The notes beneath the pieces were generated by a model. That model saw only the letters and a program-made list of their open reading frames with translations. It did no database searches and was not told the DNA's origin. From Bacteroidales bacterium (GTDB lineage Bacteria; Bacteroidota; Bacteroidia; Bacteroidales; ML635J-15), in contig JALOAQ010000064.1 in assembly GCA_023228725.1 (NCBI GenBank), forward strand, positions 1 to 16,906: a stretch of DNA of 16,906 bases, written 5' to 3'. Position numbers and translations under genes: made by a program. Below are positions 1 to 5,910 of this stretch, piece by piece (within the stretch, counting starts at the first letter, position 1; each line of letters starts with the position of its first letter).

Positions 1-263
1 TCAGCGTCATTATTAAATAAGTTCATGGACGAAATTGCAAAGTAAAAAGCTGCATCGTCTTTGTAAGCTGCATATTCCTGTCCTTGATGAAGCAATATTT
101 CTGAAAATAATTTTTGTGCAGGTACATATAAGCCTTTCTCATAGAGATTAATAGCAGTTTTCCATTTGGTTTCCATTTCGTTGTATGCTTGTGTAGTTTG
201 AGCTTTTACTGATATGCTCATTAGCATAATTATAATTATTGTTGAAATAAATTTAATTTTCAT
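1..263 (-). CDS. Secreted TPR-like protein, N-terminal part (cut by window edge)
   Basis: Reading leftwards from an ATG at 263 gives an open frame of 87 codons that runs off the window. The first ~22 residues (MKIKFISTIIIIMLMSISVKAQ) form a clear signal peptide: two lysines, an Ile/Met-rich core and a cleavage site near KAQ. The mature part has alternating aromatic and alanine positions (WKTAINLYEKGLYVPAQKLF, then AAYKDDAAFYFAISSMNLF), as in tetratricopeptide helices, so a periplasmic TPR scaffold is likely. The missing C-terminus prevents a firmer name. It is divergent from the FtsE-like gene; the shared 196-bp gap holds a candidate promoter for each. The signal peptide is seen; the TPR call is a fold-level inference. 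Confidence 0.6.
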   Translation of the reverse strand, partial: MKIKFISTIIIIMLMSISVKAQTTQAYNEMETKWKTAINLYEKGLYVPAQKLFSEILLHQGQEYAAYKDDAAFYFAISSMNLFNNDA

Positions 264-294
264 GTTTATATTTTTCAAAAAAATTATTAATATT

Positions 295-302
295 CAAAAC
301 TA
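295..302 (-). promoter_or_regulatory. Candidate -7 box for the TPR-like gene
   Basis: The plus strand reads CAAAACTA, which on the minus strand is TAGTTTTG, a full match to the Bacteroidota -7 consensus TAnnTTTG. It would start transcription about 25 nt before the ATG at 263. I found no convincing -33 partner at normal spacing, so confidence is low. Confidence 0.3.
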
Positions 303-375
303 TAAAACTTATTGCAAGTATATTTTGTAATTTAAAAAATTAATTAACATAATCTTGTTTATTACTATATAGGTA

Positions 376-411
376 TTGTTTTAATTTTAAATAATTAAAA
401 ATATAACTTTG
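376..411 (+). promoter_or_regulatory. Candidate promoter of the ftsE-like gene
   Basis: TAACTTTG at 404-411 matches TAnnTTTG exactly. A TTG at 376-378 could serve as the -33 element, but the 25-nt spacer is longer than the usual 19-21. The predicted leader to the ATG at 460 is about 40 nt. Confidence 0.35.
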
Positions 412-459
412 TTGTTTATAATTAATAACTTTTTGTAATAAATTTTATTGCTTGAAATT

Positions 460-1158
460 ATGGAAAACAATTCTACATATTTGATAGAGACTGAAAATTT
501 GAATGTTTATCAAGAAGATAAAAAAGTTTTGGAAAATGTGAATATTAAGATTGAGCTTGGCGAGTTTGCTTATTTTATCGGAAAAGTAGGAAGCGGTAAA
601 TCTAGTTTGCTTAAAACTTTTTATTCTGAGCTTGAATTAAAAGAAGGCGGGGCAAAAGTAGTGGGTTACGATTTAAAAAAGATAAAGAACAAAAATATTC
701 CTATGTTAAGACGAAAAATTGGAATGGTTTTTCAAGATTTTGAGTTAATGGCTGATAGAACTGTGTTTAAAAATTTGGAATTTGTCTTAAAAGCAACTAA
801 TTGGAAATCAAAAATAGATATTGAGACTAGAATAAATGAAGTGCTTGAAAGTGTTGGTATGTTAGATAAAAAATATGCAATGCCAACAAAACTTTCTGGT
901 GGAGAAAAACAATCTGTAAGCATAGCCAGAGCTTTGTTAAATAATCCTCCAATAATTTTTGCAGACGAACCTACAGGTAATCTCGACCCAGAAAGTGCTA
1001 ATTCTCTTATGGAAATTTTGCACCAACTTCCTAAGCAAGGAAAATCTGTTATTATGGTTACTCATAATCATGCTTTTTTGAAAAAATTTCCAGGCAGAGT
1101 GTTTCTGTTTGAAAATGAGGCTGTTATAGAGCAGTTTGAACAAGGAATTGATTTGTAA
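460..1158 (+). CDS. ftsE: Cell-division ABC ATPase, FtsE type
   Basis: A 232-residue single ABC nucleotide-binding domain with no membrane segments. Walker A is GKVGSGKSS (41-49), the Q-loop lies in MVFQDFELM (~89-97), the signature is LSGGEKQ (145-151), Walker B is IIFADEP (165-171) and the H-loop histidine is in MVTHN (~H202). The length and the DEPTGNLDP stretch are typical of the FtsE/LolD group. FtsE pairs with the membrane protein FtsX and couples ATP hydrolysis to peptidoglycan hydrolase control at the septum. No ftsX is adjacent, which is common in Bacteroidota. I chose the ATG at 460; the frame is also open from a TTG at 448, but the ATG starts right where family homology would. The residue after LSGGEKQ is Ser where Arg is usual. 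LolD is the main alternative. Confidence 0.8.
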   Translation: MENNSTYLIETENLNVYQEDKKVLENVNIKIELGEFAYFIGKVGSGKSSLLKTFYSELELKEGGAKVVGYDLKKIKNKNIPMLRRKIGMVFQDFELMADRTVFKNLEFVLKATNWKSKIDIETRINEVLESVGMLDKKYAMPTKLSGGEKQSVSIARALLNNPPIIFADEPTGNLDPESANSLMEILHQLPKQGKSVIMVTHNHAFLKKFPGRVFLFENEAVIEQFEQGIDL

Positions 1159-1231
1159 AATACAGTTTTATTAAGCAATACAATATTCCAATATAGTAAT
1201 TCGTTTTCTCTAAAATTAAAAACTAAAAATT

Positions 1232-1546
1232 ATGAAAAAATTTAAAATTTTTATTGCTCTATTGATTTTTATGTCTTTTGTTAGTTCGTGTGTAACTACA
1301 CGAATTGCCACATTTGATAAAAATGAGAATATTGAGCTTTATACAAGTAAACTTCCAAGTCAAAATTATTCTGAAATTTGTTATATTCAAGCTGATGGAG
1401 GTACCTTTCATTCGCCTCAAAATCTTTTGAATGGATTGGTGAAAAAAGCGGTGCAAGTAAAGGCTGATGCTATAGTAAATATTAAATTTGATTTTCAGGG
1501 AATTTGGCCACTAGCGTCCGGAACTGCAATAAAATACATAAAATAA
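1232..1546 (+). CDS. Small lipoprotein of unknown function
   Basis: A 104-residue protein with a lipoprotein signal peptide: Lys-rich start, hydrophobic core and lipobox FVSSC with the lipidated cysteine at residue 20. The mature part is only ~84 residues. It includes DGGTFHSPQNLLNGLVKKA followed by VKADAIVNIKFDF, a helix-then-strand pattern reminiscent of small YbjQ-like domains, in which an ADA-V pair precedes a strand; this is a weak resemblance only. It lies 73 bp after the FtsE-like gene on the same strand and 66 bp before the broken aroC copy. If the island model is right, it was once the direct upstream neighbour of aroC. The cell-envelope location is well supported; the function is unknown. 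Confidence 0.6.
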   Translation: MKKFKIFIALLIFMSFVSSCVTTRIATFDKNENIELYTSKLPSQNYSEICYIQADGGTFHSPQNLLNGLVKKAVQVKADAIVNIKFDFQGIWPLASGTAIKYIK

Positions 1547-1579
1547 AGCATTATTGTTTTTAAAATTCTTTTTAATCTA

Positions 1580-1767
1580 TTATTTTTTATAAGTTTGTTT
1601 CAAAAATAAAATATGAATTCTTTTGGTAGAATTTTTAGAATTAGTATTTACGGAGAATCTCACGGACAAGAGTTAGGAGTTTTGATAGACGGCGTTCCTG
1701 CAGGAATTTCTTTAAGTCAAAAAGATTTTGAACAAGCTATAGAAAGACGTAAATCTAAATTCTTAGG
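1580..1767 (+). repeat. Left copy of the 453-bp aroC direct repeat (first part, before the IS)
   Basis: From about 1580 the sequence matches that starting at 7198: 33 bp of leader followed by the aroC reading frame. It resumes after the IS at 3239 and stops at 3503, matching 7650. With the IS and one target copy removed, both copies are 453 bp. Within the 420 coding bases I count 16 differences (96.2% identity), 8 of them silent. The leader carries the same TAAGTTTG -7 box (1590-1597). The -33 element of the intact copy lies outside the repeat and has no good equivalent here. Confidence 0.9.
1613..1767 (+). pseudogene. Chorismate synthase 5' fragment, first part of an aroC-FISUMP chimera
   Basis: It encodes the first 51 residues of chorismate synthase, including GESHG (14-18) and RRKS (45-48), and is then interrupted by the IS at 1768. 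Reading through into the IS gives a nonsense tail ending at 1867. Removing the IS and one copy of the 6-bp duplication rejoins this part in frame to 3239-3947, giving a 287-residue ancestral ORF: 140 AroC residues followed by 147 FISUMP residues. The AroC part lacks all C-terminal active-site elements, so it could not make chorismate. Compared with the intact copy it has L50F and P51L here, beside the IS target. Confidence 0.85.
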
Positions 1768-1839
1768 TGTTAAATATCATAACATCGTTTACACTCTAAG
1801 GGACGTTTATTGTATCACAACATCGTTTACAAATAAATT

Positions 1840-1857
1840 AAATTCCTTAAGGAATTT
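1840..1857. repeat. Perfect 18-bp palindrome inside the IS
   Basis: AAATTCCTTAAGGAATTT is a perfect palindrome between the left terminal repeats and the 3' end of the transposase gene. It sits 5 bp before a long hairpin, so the two together form the non-coding tail of the IS. Confidence 0.7.
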
Positions 1858-1862
1858 CGCCC

Positions 1863-1913
1863 TCTAAAGAAAGCAAAGTGTCAACACATCGTTGACTTTT
1901 TGCTTTCTTTAGA
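1863..1913. terminator. Long hairpin downstream of the transposase
   Basis: A 15-bp perfect outer stem (1863-1877 with 1899-1913), a 2x2 internal loop, a 6-bp inner stem (GTCAAC 1880-1885 with GTTGAC 1891-1896) and a 5-nt loop. It lies 37 bp after the transposase stop and could end transcription in either direction. No clean T-run follows on either strand, so a classical intrinsic terminator is not shown. The loop and inner stem contain a degenerate copy of the terminal-repeat core. Confidence 0.5.
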
Positions 1914-1949
1914 AGGTAAAATGTCAAAAATTTAATAACATACTTTATT

Positions 1950-3101
1950 TTAAGGCAAAGACATAGGGAAATAAAAAACATGGTAAAGAGTACCATTTCT
2001 ACTTACTGCCAGCATAAACTTATCTATTATAATTTCTGCAACGACGTAGCTATATATCAATTCGGGATTTACTATAATACTTTCATTCAGCAGATGTAGC
2101 TTGCGATCGCTTCTAATGAAACGTATAAAGATAATTCGTCCACTGTCAATGTATATTTTATTATTTAAATCAATCTCTACTTTTAGGGGATCCTTTAGTA
2201 TCATTTCATCTGCAAGTTGCTTAGGTGTTTTATTATTTTGTGAACTATACCGATGGTTCTCATTGTGAAATACAGAGAAATTTTTAGCCCTTTCTTTGAC
2301 ATGTTCAAATGAAGTAAATTGTTGTGTATTGTAAAAATACTTTAACACATTGTGGTTAAATTTTTCAATAATACCGTTTCTCCAAGGTTCTGCAGGTGGT
2401 ATAAAAATTGGTGTTACTGAATTTGACAAAGCTACTCGTAATAACAATCCAAGCCCACGTGGGTATCTGTTGCTACCCCTAAAAGAGAGTTCATTGTCCA
2501 TTTGAAGAAAGTCTGGCACATTATAATTCTGCCAAAAGTCTATTATACATGTAACCACACTTTTAGCAGATTTATCAGTAATGGGATAAACACCTGCAAA
2601 GTGGTTCGCAGTATCGATAATATTGCAGAAGTAAAAACGACAACCTCCTTTTAGATATTTTGGACCTACCAAATCCATTTGTTGGACATTGCTAAAATTC
2701 GTGGGATAATCCGTGTCTTTAAGCCTTTTTACTTCAGGTTGAAGTAAAAGATTATTGCGTCGCAATATTCTATTTATTGTTGATATTGAAGGGGGATTAA
2801 CACCCAAGCGTTCAAATTCATATAAAATACTTATTGCTCCCTTTTGTGCATACGGTTTATTTTGCAGTTGTTTTCGGATGTCAATCACAAGCTGTTCGGT
2901 TTGCTCAGAAGTTTTGGTATGGATAGTTTTAGGTGCGGTAGATTTAGTTTTATACCAGTCTGACGAACCTTCTTTAAATTCATTCAGCCATTTGTAAACC
3001 CACTGGCGAGAGCGATTAACTTGCTCGCTTATTAATTTAACTGCCACTCCTTGTAAGTAAAGACGGATAGCTTCTTGTCTTAAAATCTCTTCTTGTTCCA
3101 T
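1950..3101 (-). CDS. DDE transposase of the IS (integrase-core, IS481-like)
   Basis: A 383-residue transposase reading leftwards from an ATG at 3101. Residues ~1-45 form a helix-turn-helix (EAIRLYLQGVAVKLISEQV, then SRQWVYKWL), and a second helical DNA-binding region follows to ~125. The rve/integrase core runs from ~135 to 300, with the likely catalytic triad D143 (in QMDLVGPKY), D202 (in LQMDNELSF) and E246 (in WRNGIIEKFNH). The wording around the glutamate (PAEPWRNGIIEKFN) is typical of IS481/IS3-type enzymes. It catalyses cut-and-insert of the 1465-bp element. No frameshift or stop interrupts it, so it may be active. It is transcribed against the surrounding aroC fragment. Confidence 0.9.
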   Translation of the reverse strand: MEQEEILRQEAIRLYLQGVAVKLISEQVNRSRQWVYKWLNEFKEGSSDWYKTKSTAPKTIHTKTSEQTEQLVIDIRKQLQNKPYAQKGAISILYEFERLGVNPPSISTINRILRRNNLLLQPEVKRLKDTDYPTNFSNVQQMDLVGPKYLKGGCRFYFCNIIDTANHFAGVYPITDKSAKSVVTCIIDFWQNYNVPDFLQMDNELSFRGSNRYPRGLGLLLRVALSNSVTPIFIPPAEPWRNGIIEKFNHNVLKYFYNTQQFTSFEHVKERAKNFSVFHNENHRYSSQNNKTPKQLADEMILKDPLKVEIDLNNKIYIDSGRIIFIRFIRSDRKLHLLNESIIVNPELIYSYVVAEIIIDKFMLAVSRNGTLYHVFYFPMSLP

Positions 3102-3238
3102 TTTTAGAACAAAATAAGCAATATTTCAAATAGCTTTTTATCTTTTGTAAACGATGTTGTGATACGAAAATTGACATTAAGAGTCAACGATGTTATGAAA
3201 CTTTTTTGTAAACGATGTTATGAAACTTATCACTTAGG

Positions 3239-3503
3239 CACTAGTGCGCGTAAAGAATCTGATATTCCTTTAATTAAATCAGGTGTTTTTAATTCTTTTA
3301 CAAGTGCTGCACCAATTTTAATTTCTTTTGAAAACAAAAATTTTAATTCCCAAGATTATAATTTTGATGGGTTTTATAGACCGGGGCATGCTGATTTTGT
3401 TGCAAATAAAAAATACAAATCTTTTAACGATTATAGGGGGGGAGGTCATTTTTCAGGAAGATTGACATTAGCTCTTGTTGCGGCAGGTGTTGTAGCTGCT
3501 AAA
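3239..3503 (+). pseudogene. Chorismate synthase 5' fragment, second part of the chimera
   Basis: It encodes AroC residues 53-140 after the IS, with residue 52 rebuilt across the target site. The stretches ARKESDIPLIKSG, YRPGHAD and DYRGGGHFSGRLT are all clear. At two sites (F69, A103) the broken copy carries the residue I would expect from the wider family, where the intact copy has Y69 and S103; the copy is therefore not simply a decayed duplicate of the present intact gene. Homology to intact aroC ends sharply at the AAA codon 3501-3503. The frame is open into the IS end (GTG at 3159, ATG at 3193), so a shortened product is conceivable but would not be a chorismate synthase. Confidence 0.85.
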
Positions 3504-3947
3504 GCAACAGCAAATTATGCAACTTATGGTGTTTTATATAATTGGCACGCAGCTATGGCTGGAGCAGGAAGTAGTAATTCTACACCAAGTGGTGTACAAG
3601 GTATATGTCCTGATGGTTGGCATTTACCAAGTGATGCGGAATGGACGCAATTAGAAGGATATTTAGGTGAAAATGCAGGTGGAAAACTTAAAGAAGCAGG
3701 ATATGATCATTGGCAAAGTCCAAATGAGGGTGCTAATAACGAATCTGGCTTTACGGCTCTTCCGGGTGGCGGCCGTTACTACGGTGGAAGTTTCCTCAAT
3801 CGTGGATACTGGGGTTTTTGGTGGTCTTCTACCGAGTACGATTCCTATAATGCATGGTACCGGAGCCTGGGCTACAATTACAGTCATGTTGATAGGAGCA
3901 GCTCTCACAGGGAGTTTAGCTTTTCTATTCGTTGCGTAAGAGACTAA
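3504..3947 (+). pseudogene. FISUMP domain, 5'-truncated, fused in frame to the aroC fragment
   Basis: These 147 residues match the C-terminal two thirds of a FISUMP (Fibrobacter succinogenes major paralogous) domain: YATYGVLYNWHAA, GICPDGWHLPSDAEWTQLE, GGKLKEAG, GFTALPGGGRYYGG, WWSSTEY and the final SFSIRCVRD. The usual domain start (the IG-x-Q-x-W-M-x-ENL region) is missing, as is any signal peptide; the AroC fragment stands in their place. FISUMP domains occur in many-copy surface proteins of Bacteroidota and Fibrobacter and have a C-type-lectin-like look. The coding sequence from ~3760 to 3930 is about 45-53% GC by direct count of three 60-base lines, against about 27% in a neighbouring gene line, pointing to a different history. 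Expression is doubtful because the IS separates it from the aroC start. Confidence 0.8.
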
Positions 3948-4158
3948 ATTAATTGATAATTGATAATTGAATAATTGATAATTAAGAATCAGTTAAAAGT
4001 TTGTAAAGTTCGAACCGAGTTTACGAGCTCACTGAAAGCAAAAGTTTGTAAAGTAGTATTTTTTATTAAAATCGATTAAATGATTGAAATTCAATAAATT
4101 AGCAGCATAGTAGAGACGGTGCATGCGCCGTCTCTTATCTATACGAATTTTAATTTAT
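3948..4158. repeat. Gene-free repeat stretch after the FISUMP ORF
   Basis: No credible gene. It holds a short tandem array of TTGATAA-like units (3953-3985) and a direct repeat AAAAGTTTGTAAAGT (3995-4009 and 4040-4054, 45 bp apart). The stretch between these (AACCGAG..., CGAGCTCACTGAAAGC) resembles AACCGAAG...CGAGCTCAGTGAAGC at about 6908-6939. A palindrome at 4112-4135 is listed separately. Confidence 0.6.
4112..4135. repeat. REP-like palindrome AGAGACGG...CCGTCTCT
   Basis: A 24-bp near-perfect hairpin: arms AGAGACGGTGC and GCGCCGTCTCT around an AT centre, with one T/G pair. It is GC-rich in AT-rich surroundings and has no T-run on either side, so it resembles a dispersed intergenic palindrome of Bacteroidota more than an intrinsic terminator. 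It may still stop transcripts entering from the FISUMP side. Confidence 0.6.
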
Positions 4159-4222
4159 TTTCCGTAAATTTTATTAAATTCAAGGAATTTAATCCACAAA
4201 TTTAATTGAATTTGTGGAATTT
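4159..4222 (+). repeat. 64-bp direct repeat, copy A (upstream of the ATPase gene)
   Basis: It matches 5386-5449 at 59 of 64 positions with no gaps (my count). It contains AAATTCAAGGAATTT and ends in a near-perfect inverted repeat, CCACAAATTT...GAATTTGTGG. Its 3' end carries the TTG that forms the -33 element of the ATPase promoter. Confidence 0.85.
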
Positions 4223-4234
4223 TGTTTATATTTG
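4206..4234 (+). promoter_or_regulatory. Promoter of the AAA_14/DUF4143 gene
   Basis: TTG at 4206-4208, an 18-nt spacer and TATATTTG at 4227-4234 fit the Bacteroidota promoter pattern. The -33 element lies inside direct repeat A and the -7 box just outside it. Predicted initiation is about 10 nt before the ATG at 4250. Confidence 0.6.
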
Positions 4235-4249
4235 TAAAAAAATGAAATT

Positions 4250-5380
4250 ATGATTAATCGAATTTTAAGCAAAGAAATAGATAAACGTTTGTTTTCAGGA
4301 AAAGCAATTATTATTCTCGGAGCAAGGCAGGTTGGCAAAACTTCGTTGCTTCATAGTAAATTTGATGGAAATCCAAATGTGCTTTGGTTAGAAGGTGATA
4401 ATATAGAAACTCAATTATTATTTGAGAATTTTACACTTTCATTTGCAAAAACACTAATTGGAGACAAGAAAATTTTAATTATTGATGAAGCTCAAAACAT
4501 TTTGAATATTGGCATTAAATTAAAAATTATTATTGACCAAATGAAAGATATTCAGGTAGTTGCTACAGGAAGTTCATCTTTTGATTTGGCAAATAAAATT
4601 AATGAACCACTTACTGGCAGAAAATGGGAATATAAATTATATCCTATATCTTTTGCTGAGATGGTTGCACATCACGGTTTTTTTGAAGAGTACAAAATGT
4701 TGGAGCAACGTCTTGTTTACGGTTATTACCCCGAAGTGGTGATGCAAAAAAATGAAAATATGGTAGAAGTTTTGCAGGGACTAGCAACAAGTTATTTGTA
4801 CAAAGATGTGTTGAAGTGGGAAAATATTCAAAAAAGTGACAGAATGATAAAACTTCTGCAAGCCTTAGCTTTTCAAATTGGCGGACAGGTGTCATATACT
4901 GAATTGGGCAAAATCTGTGGATTAGATAGCAAAACCATTGAGAAATACATTCTATTGTTAGAGCAAGCTTTTATTATTTTTAGATTGAACTCTTTTAGTC
5001 GCAATCAACGAAATGAATTGAAATTTAGTAAGAAAATTTATTTTTATGATAATGGAATTCGTAATGCGTTGATAGCAAACTTTAATCCTGTAAATTTGAG
5101 AGATGATCTTGGAGCTTTGTGGGAAAATTTTATGATTTCTGAAAGACAGAAAAAAAATCATTATTCTCATTCCTATGCCAATTCGTGGTTTTGGCGAACA
5201 CAAACTCAAAAAGAAATTGATTATTTAGAAGAAAAAGATGGTGTTATAAATGCATTTGAGTTTAAATGGAATAAAAACAAAAAAACAAGAATGCCTTTGG
5301 ACTTTATGAAATCATATCCAAATGCTATTTATTCCACAATTACACCAGAAAATTTTTATGAGTTTTTAAGTATGGAATAA
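4250..5380 (+). CDS. AAA_14 / DUF4143 family ATPase
   Basis: A 376-residue soluble protein, the normal length for the family. The N-terminal AAA_14 domain has Walker A GARQVGKTS (24-32), Walker B ILIIDEAQ (75-82) and a sensor-like VVATGSSSFD (103-112). A winged-helix-like segment follows (~200-240: VSYTELGKICGLDSKTIEKYI), and then the DUF4143 region. The C-terminus has EIDYLEE and AFEFKW, giving D324, E337 and K339 in the D...ExK arrangement of a PD-(D/E)xK fold, so a nuclease or nuclease-derived DNA-binding role is possible. Cellular roles of this family are poorly defined; the genes are abundant, patchily distributed and often near mobile DNA. Here the gene sits alone between two 64-bp direct repeats and converges with the SecB-like operon. 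An earlier ATG (4242) meets a stop at once, so 4250 is the start. Confidence 0.85.
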   Translation: MINRILSKEIDKRLFSGKAIIILGARQVGKTSLLHSKFDGNPNVLWLEGDNIETQLLFENFTLSFAKTLIGDKKILIIDEAQNILNIGIKLKIIIDQMKDIQVVATGSSSFDLANKINEPLTGRKWEYKLYPISFAEMVAHHGFFEEYKMLEQRLVYGYYPEVVMQKNENMVEVLQGLATSYLYKDVLKWENIQKSDRMIKLLQALAFQIGGQVSYTELGKICGLDSKTIEKYILLLEQAFIIFRLNSFSRNQRNELKFSKKIYFYDNGIRNALIANFNPVNLRDDLGALWENFMISERQKKNHYSHSYANSWFWRTQTQKEIDYLEEKDGVINAFEFKWNKNKKTRMPLDFMKSYPNAIYSTITPENFYEFLSME

Positions 5381-5385
5381 TCCGC

Positions 5386-5449
5386 TTTCCGTAAATTTTG
5401 TCAAATTCAAGGAATTTAATCCGTAAATTTGATTGAATTTGTGGAATTT
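5386..5449 (+). repeat. 64-bp direct repeat, copy B (downstream of the ATPase gene)
   Basis: The second copy of the repeat at 4159-4222, same orientation, same length, five substitutions. It begins 5 bp after the ATPase stop codon. Its terminal inverted repeat is less perfect than in copy A because the left arm reads CCGTAAATTT. Confidence 0.85.
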
Positions 5450-5451
5450 AA

Positions 5452-5500
5452 ACACAACCCCGCTCGTTCGGATTTCCCCACACAACCCTGCTCGCTCGAA
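5452..5500. repeat. Two short direct repeats of the CACAACCC-GCTCG-TCG type
   Basis: ACACAACCCCGCTCGTTCG is followed by ACACAACCCTGCTCGCTCG. On the minus strand these read CGAGCGAG... followed by GGGTTGTGT, resembling the tandem units at 6961-7023 and the AAATCCGAGCGAGCG at about 6941-6955. They therefore belong to the same repeat family, placed at the other end of the HEPN/SecB operon. Confidence 0.55.
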
Positions 5501-5513
5501 ATTGTTTTTTGCT

Positions 5514-5909
5514 TTAATTTTTAGTAAAATTTACAGGAGGTAAAATAATAGGTCCTAATCCTGCTTTCATCGAAAGATTTGTAATATGTTCTCTTATGTA
5601 TGGGAAGATTATGGCAGCACCATTGATTTTTCCAAATTTCTCATAATCTTTTAATTGGCTTTCTCCAATACATTCAAATATTCCTACCATCTTTACTAAA
5701 AATGAGAATTGTTCGGTATTATTATGTGTTTTTTTAACACTTACAGTTTCAGCAACAGATATAATATTGTTGTTAACGCTAACTTCTGTATCTATATTCA
5801 AATCTAAATTTGCATCTTCAAATTGTACATTATTTATGCGTTTAAACTTACTTTCAAGTAAAATTAGATTATTTATTCTAAATCCAGACTCCATTTTATT
5901 ATTAGTCAT
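5514..5909 (-). CDS. SecB-like chaperone, last gene of a TAC-like operon
   Basis: A 131-residue acidic protein. The C-terminal half carries the SecB hallmark: INGAAIIFPYIREHITNLSMKAG (~95-117) followed by LGPIILPPVNF (118-128). This matches the conserved 'ALLFPY-RE-I--L---GGFPPL-L-PVNF' block of SecB. The N-terminal half (~10-75) has the alternating hydrophobic strands of the SecB sheet. SecB holds unfolded proteins; solitary SecB-like proteins in operons with small toxins and antitoxins act as dedicated chaperones that stabilise the antitoxin (TAC systems, CmdTAC). Here the ATG at 5909 follows the stop of the preceding gene by 1 nt (TAATATG), so translation is coupled. No secretion gene is nearby, favouring the dedicated-chaperone role. 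SecB family membership is strong; the TAC role is inference. Confidence 0.85.
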   Translation of the reverse strand: MTNNKMESGFRINNLILLESKFKRINNVQFEDANLDLNIDTEVSVNNNIISVAETVSVKKTHNNTEQFSFLVKMVGIFECIGESQLKDYEKFGKINGAAIIFPYIREHITNLSMKAGLGPIILPPVNFTKN

Positions 5910-5910
5910 A

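Larger units (their letters stand above)
1768..3232 (-). mobile_element. Complete insertion sequence, 1465 bp, IS481-like
   Basis: The ends were fixed by comparison with intact aroC. The target duplication CTTAGG is at 1762-1767 and 3233-3238. The terminal inverted repeats are 26 bp (1768-1793 and 3207-3232), 23/26 matching, both beginning TG and sharing the core CATAACATCGTTTACA. Further copies of the core occur at both ends: 1816-1831 and a degenerate one near 1883-1896 on the left; 3182-3197 and 3146-3161 on the right. These look like multiple transposase-binding sites. A single transposase gene fills the interior. Intact ends, a full ORF and a perfect target duplication suggest a recent insertion. 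Family assignment rests on the DDE integrase core, the helix-turn-helix start and the TG ends, and is less certain than the boundaries. Confidence 0.92.

Noticed and set aside
448..459. TTG start at 448 for the ftsE-like gene
   Set aside because: An ATG at 460 in the same frame begins the protein where family homology begins; the four extra residues add nothing.
1768..1867. Extension of the aroC fragment as an 84-residue gene
   Set aside because: Residues past ~52 are read from the IS end and resemble nothing; the ORF is a by-product of the insertion.
3663..3939. Two alternative ORFs over the FISUMP domain, one on each strand
   Set aside because: They are shadows opened by the GC-richer FISUMP sequence; only the frame ending at 3947 has family motifs.
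3504..3947. Complete diversity-generating retroelement
   Set aside because: No reverse transcriptase, accessory gene or template repeat is present in the window; only the target-like domain is seen.
4112..4135. Intrinsic terminator
   Set aside because: The stem is strong but no T-run follows on either strand, so I list it as a REP-like palindrome.
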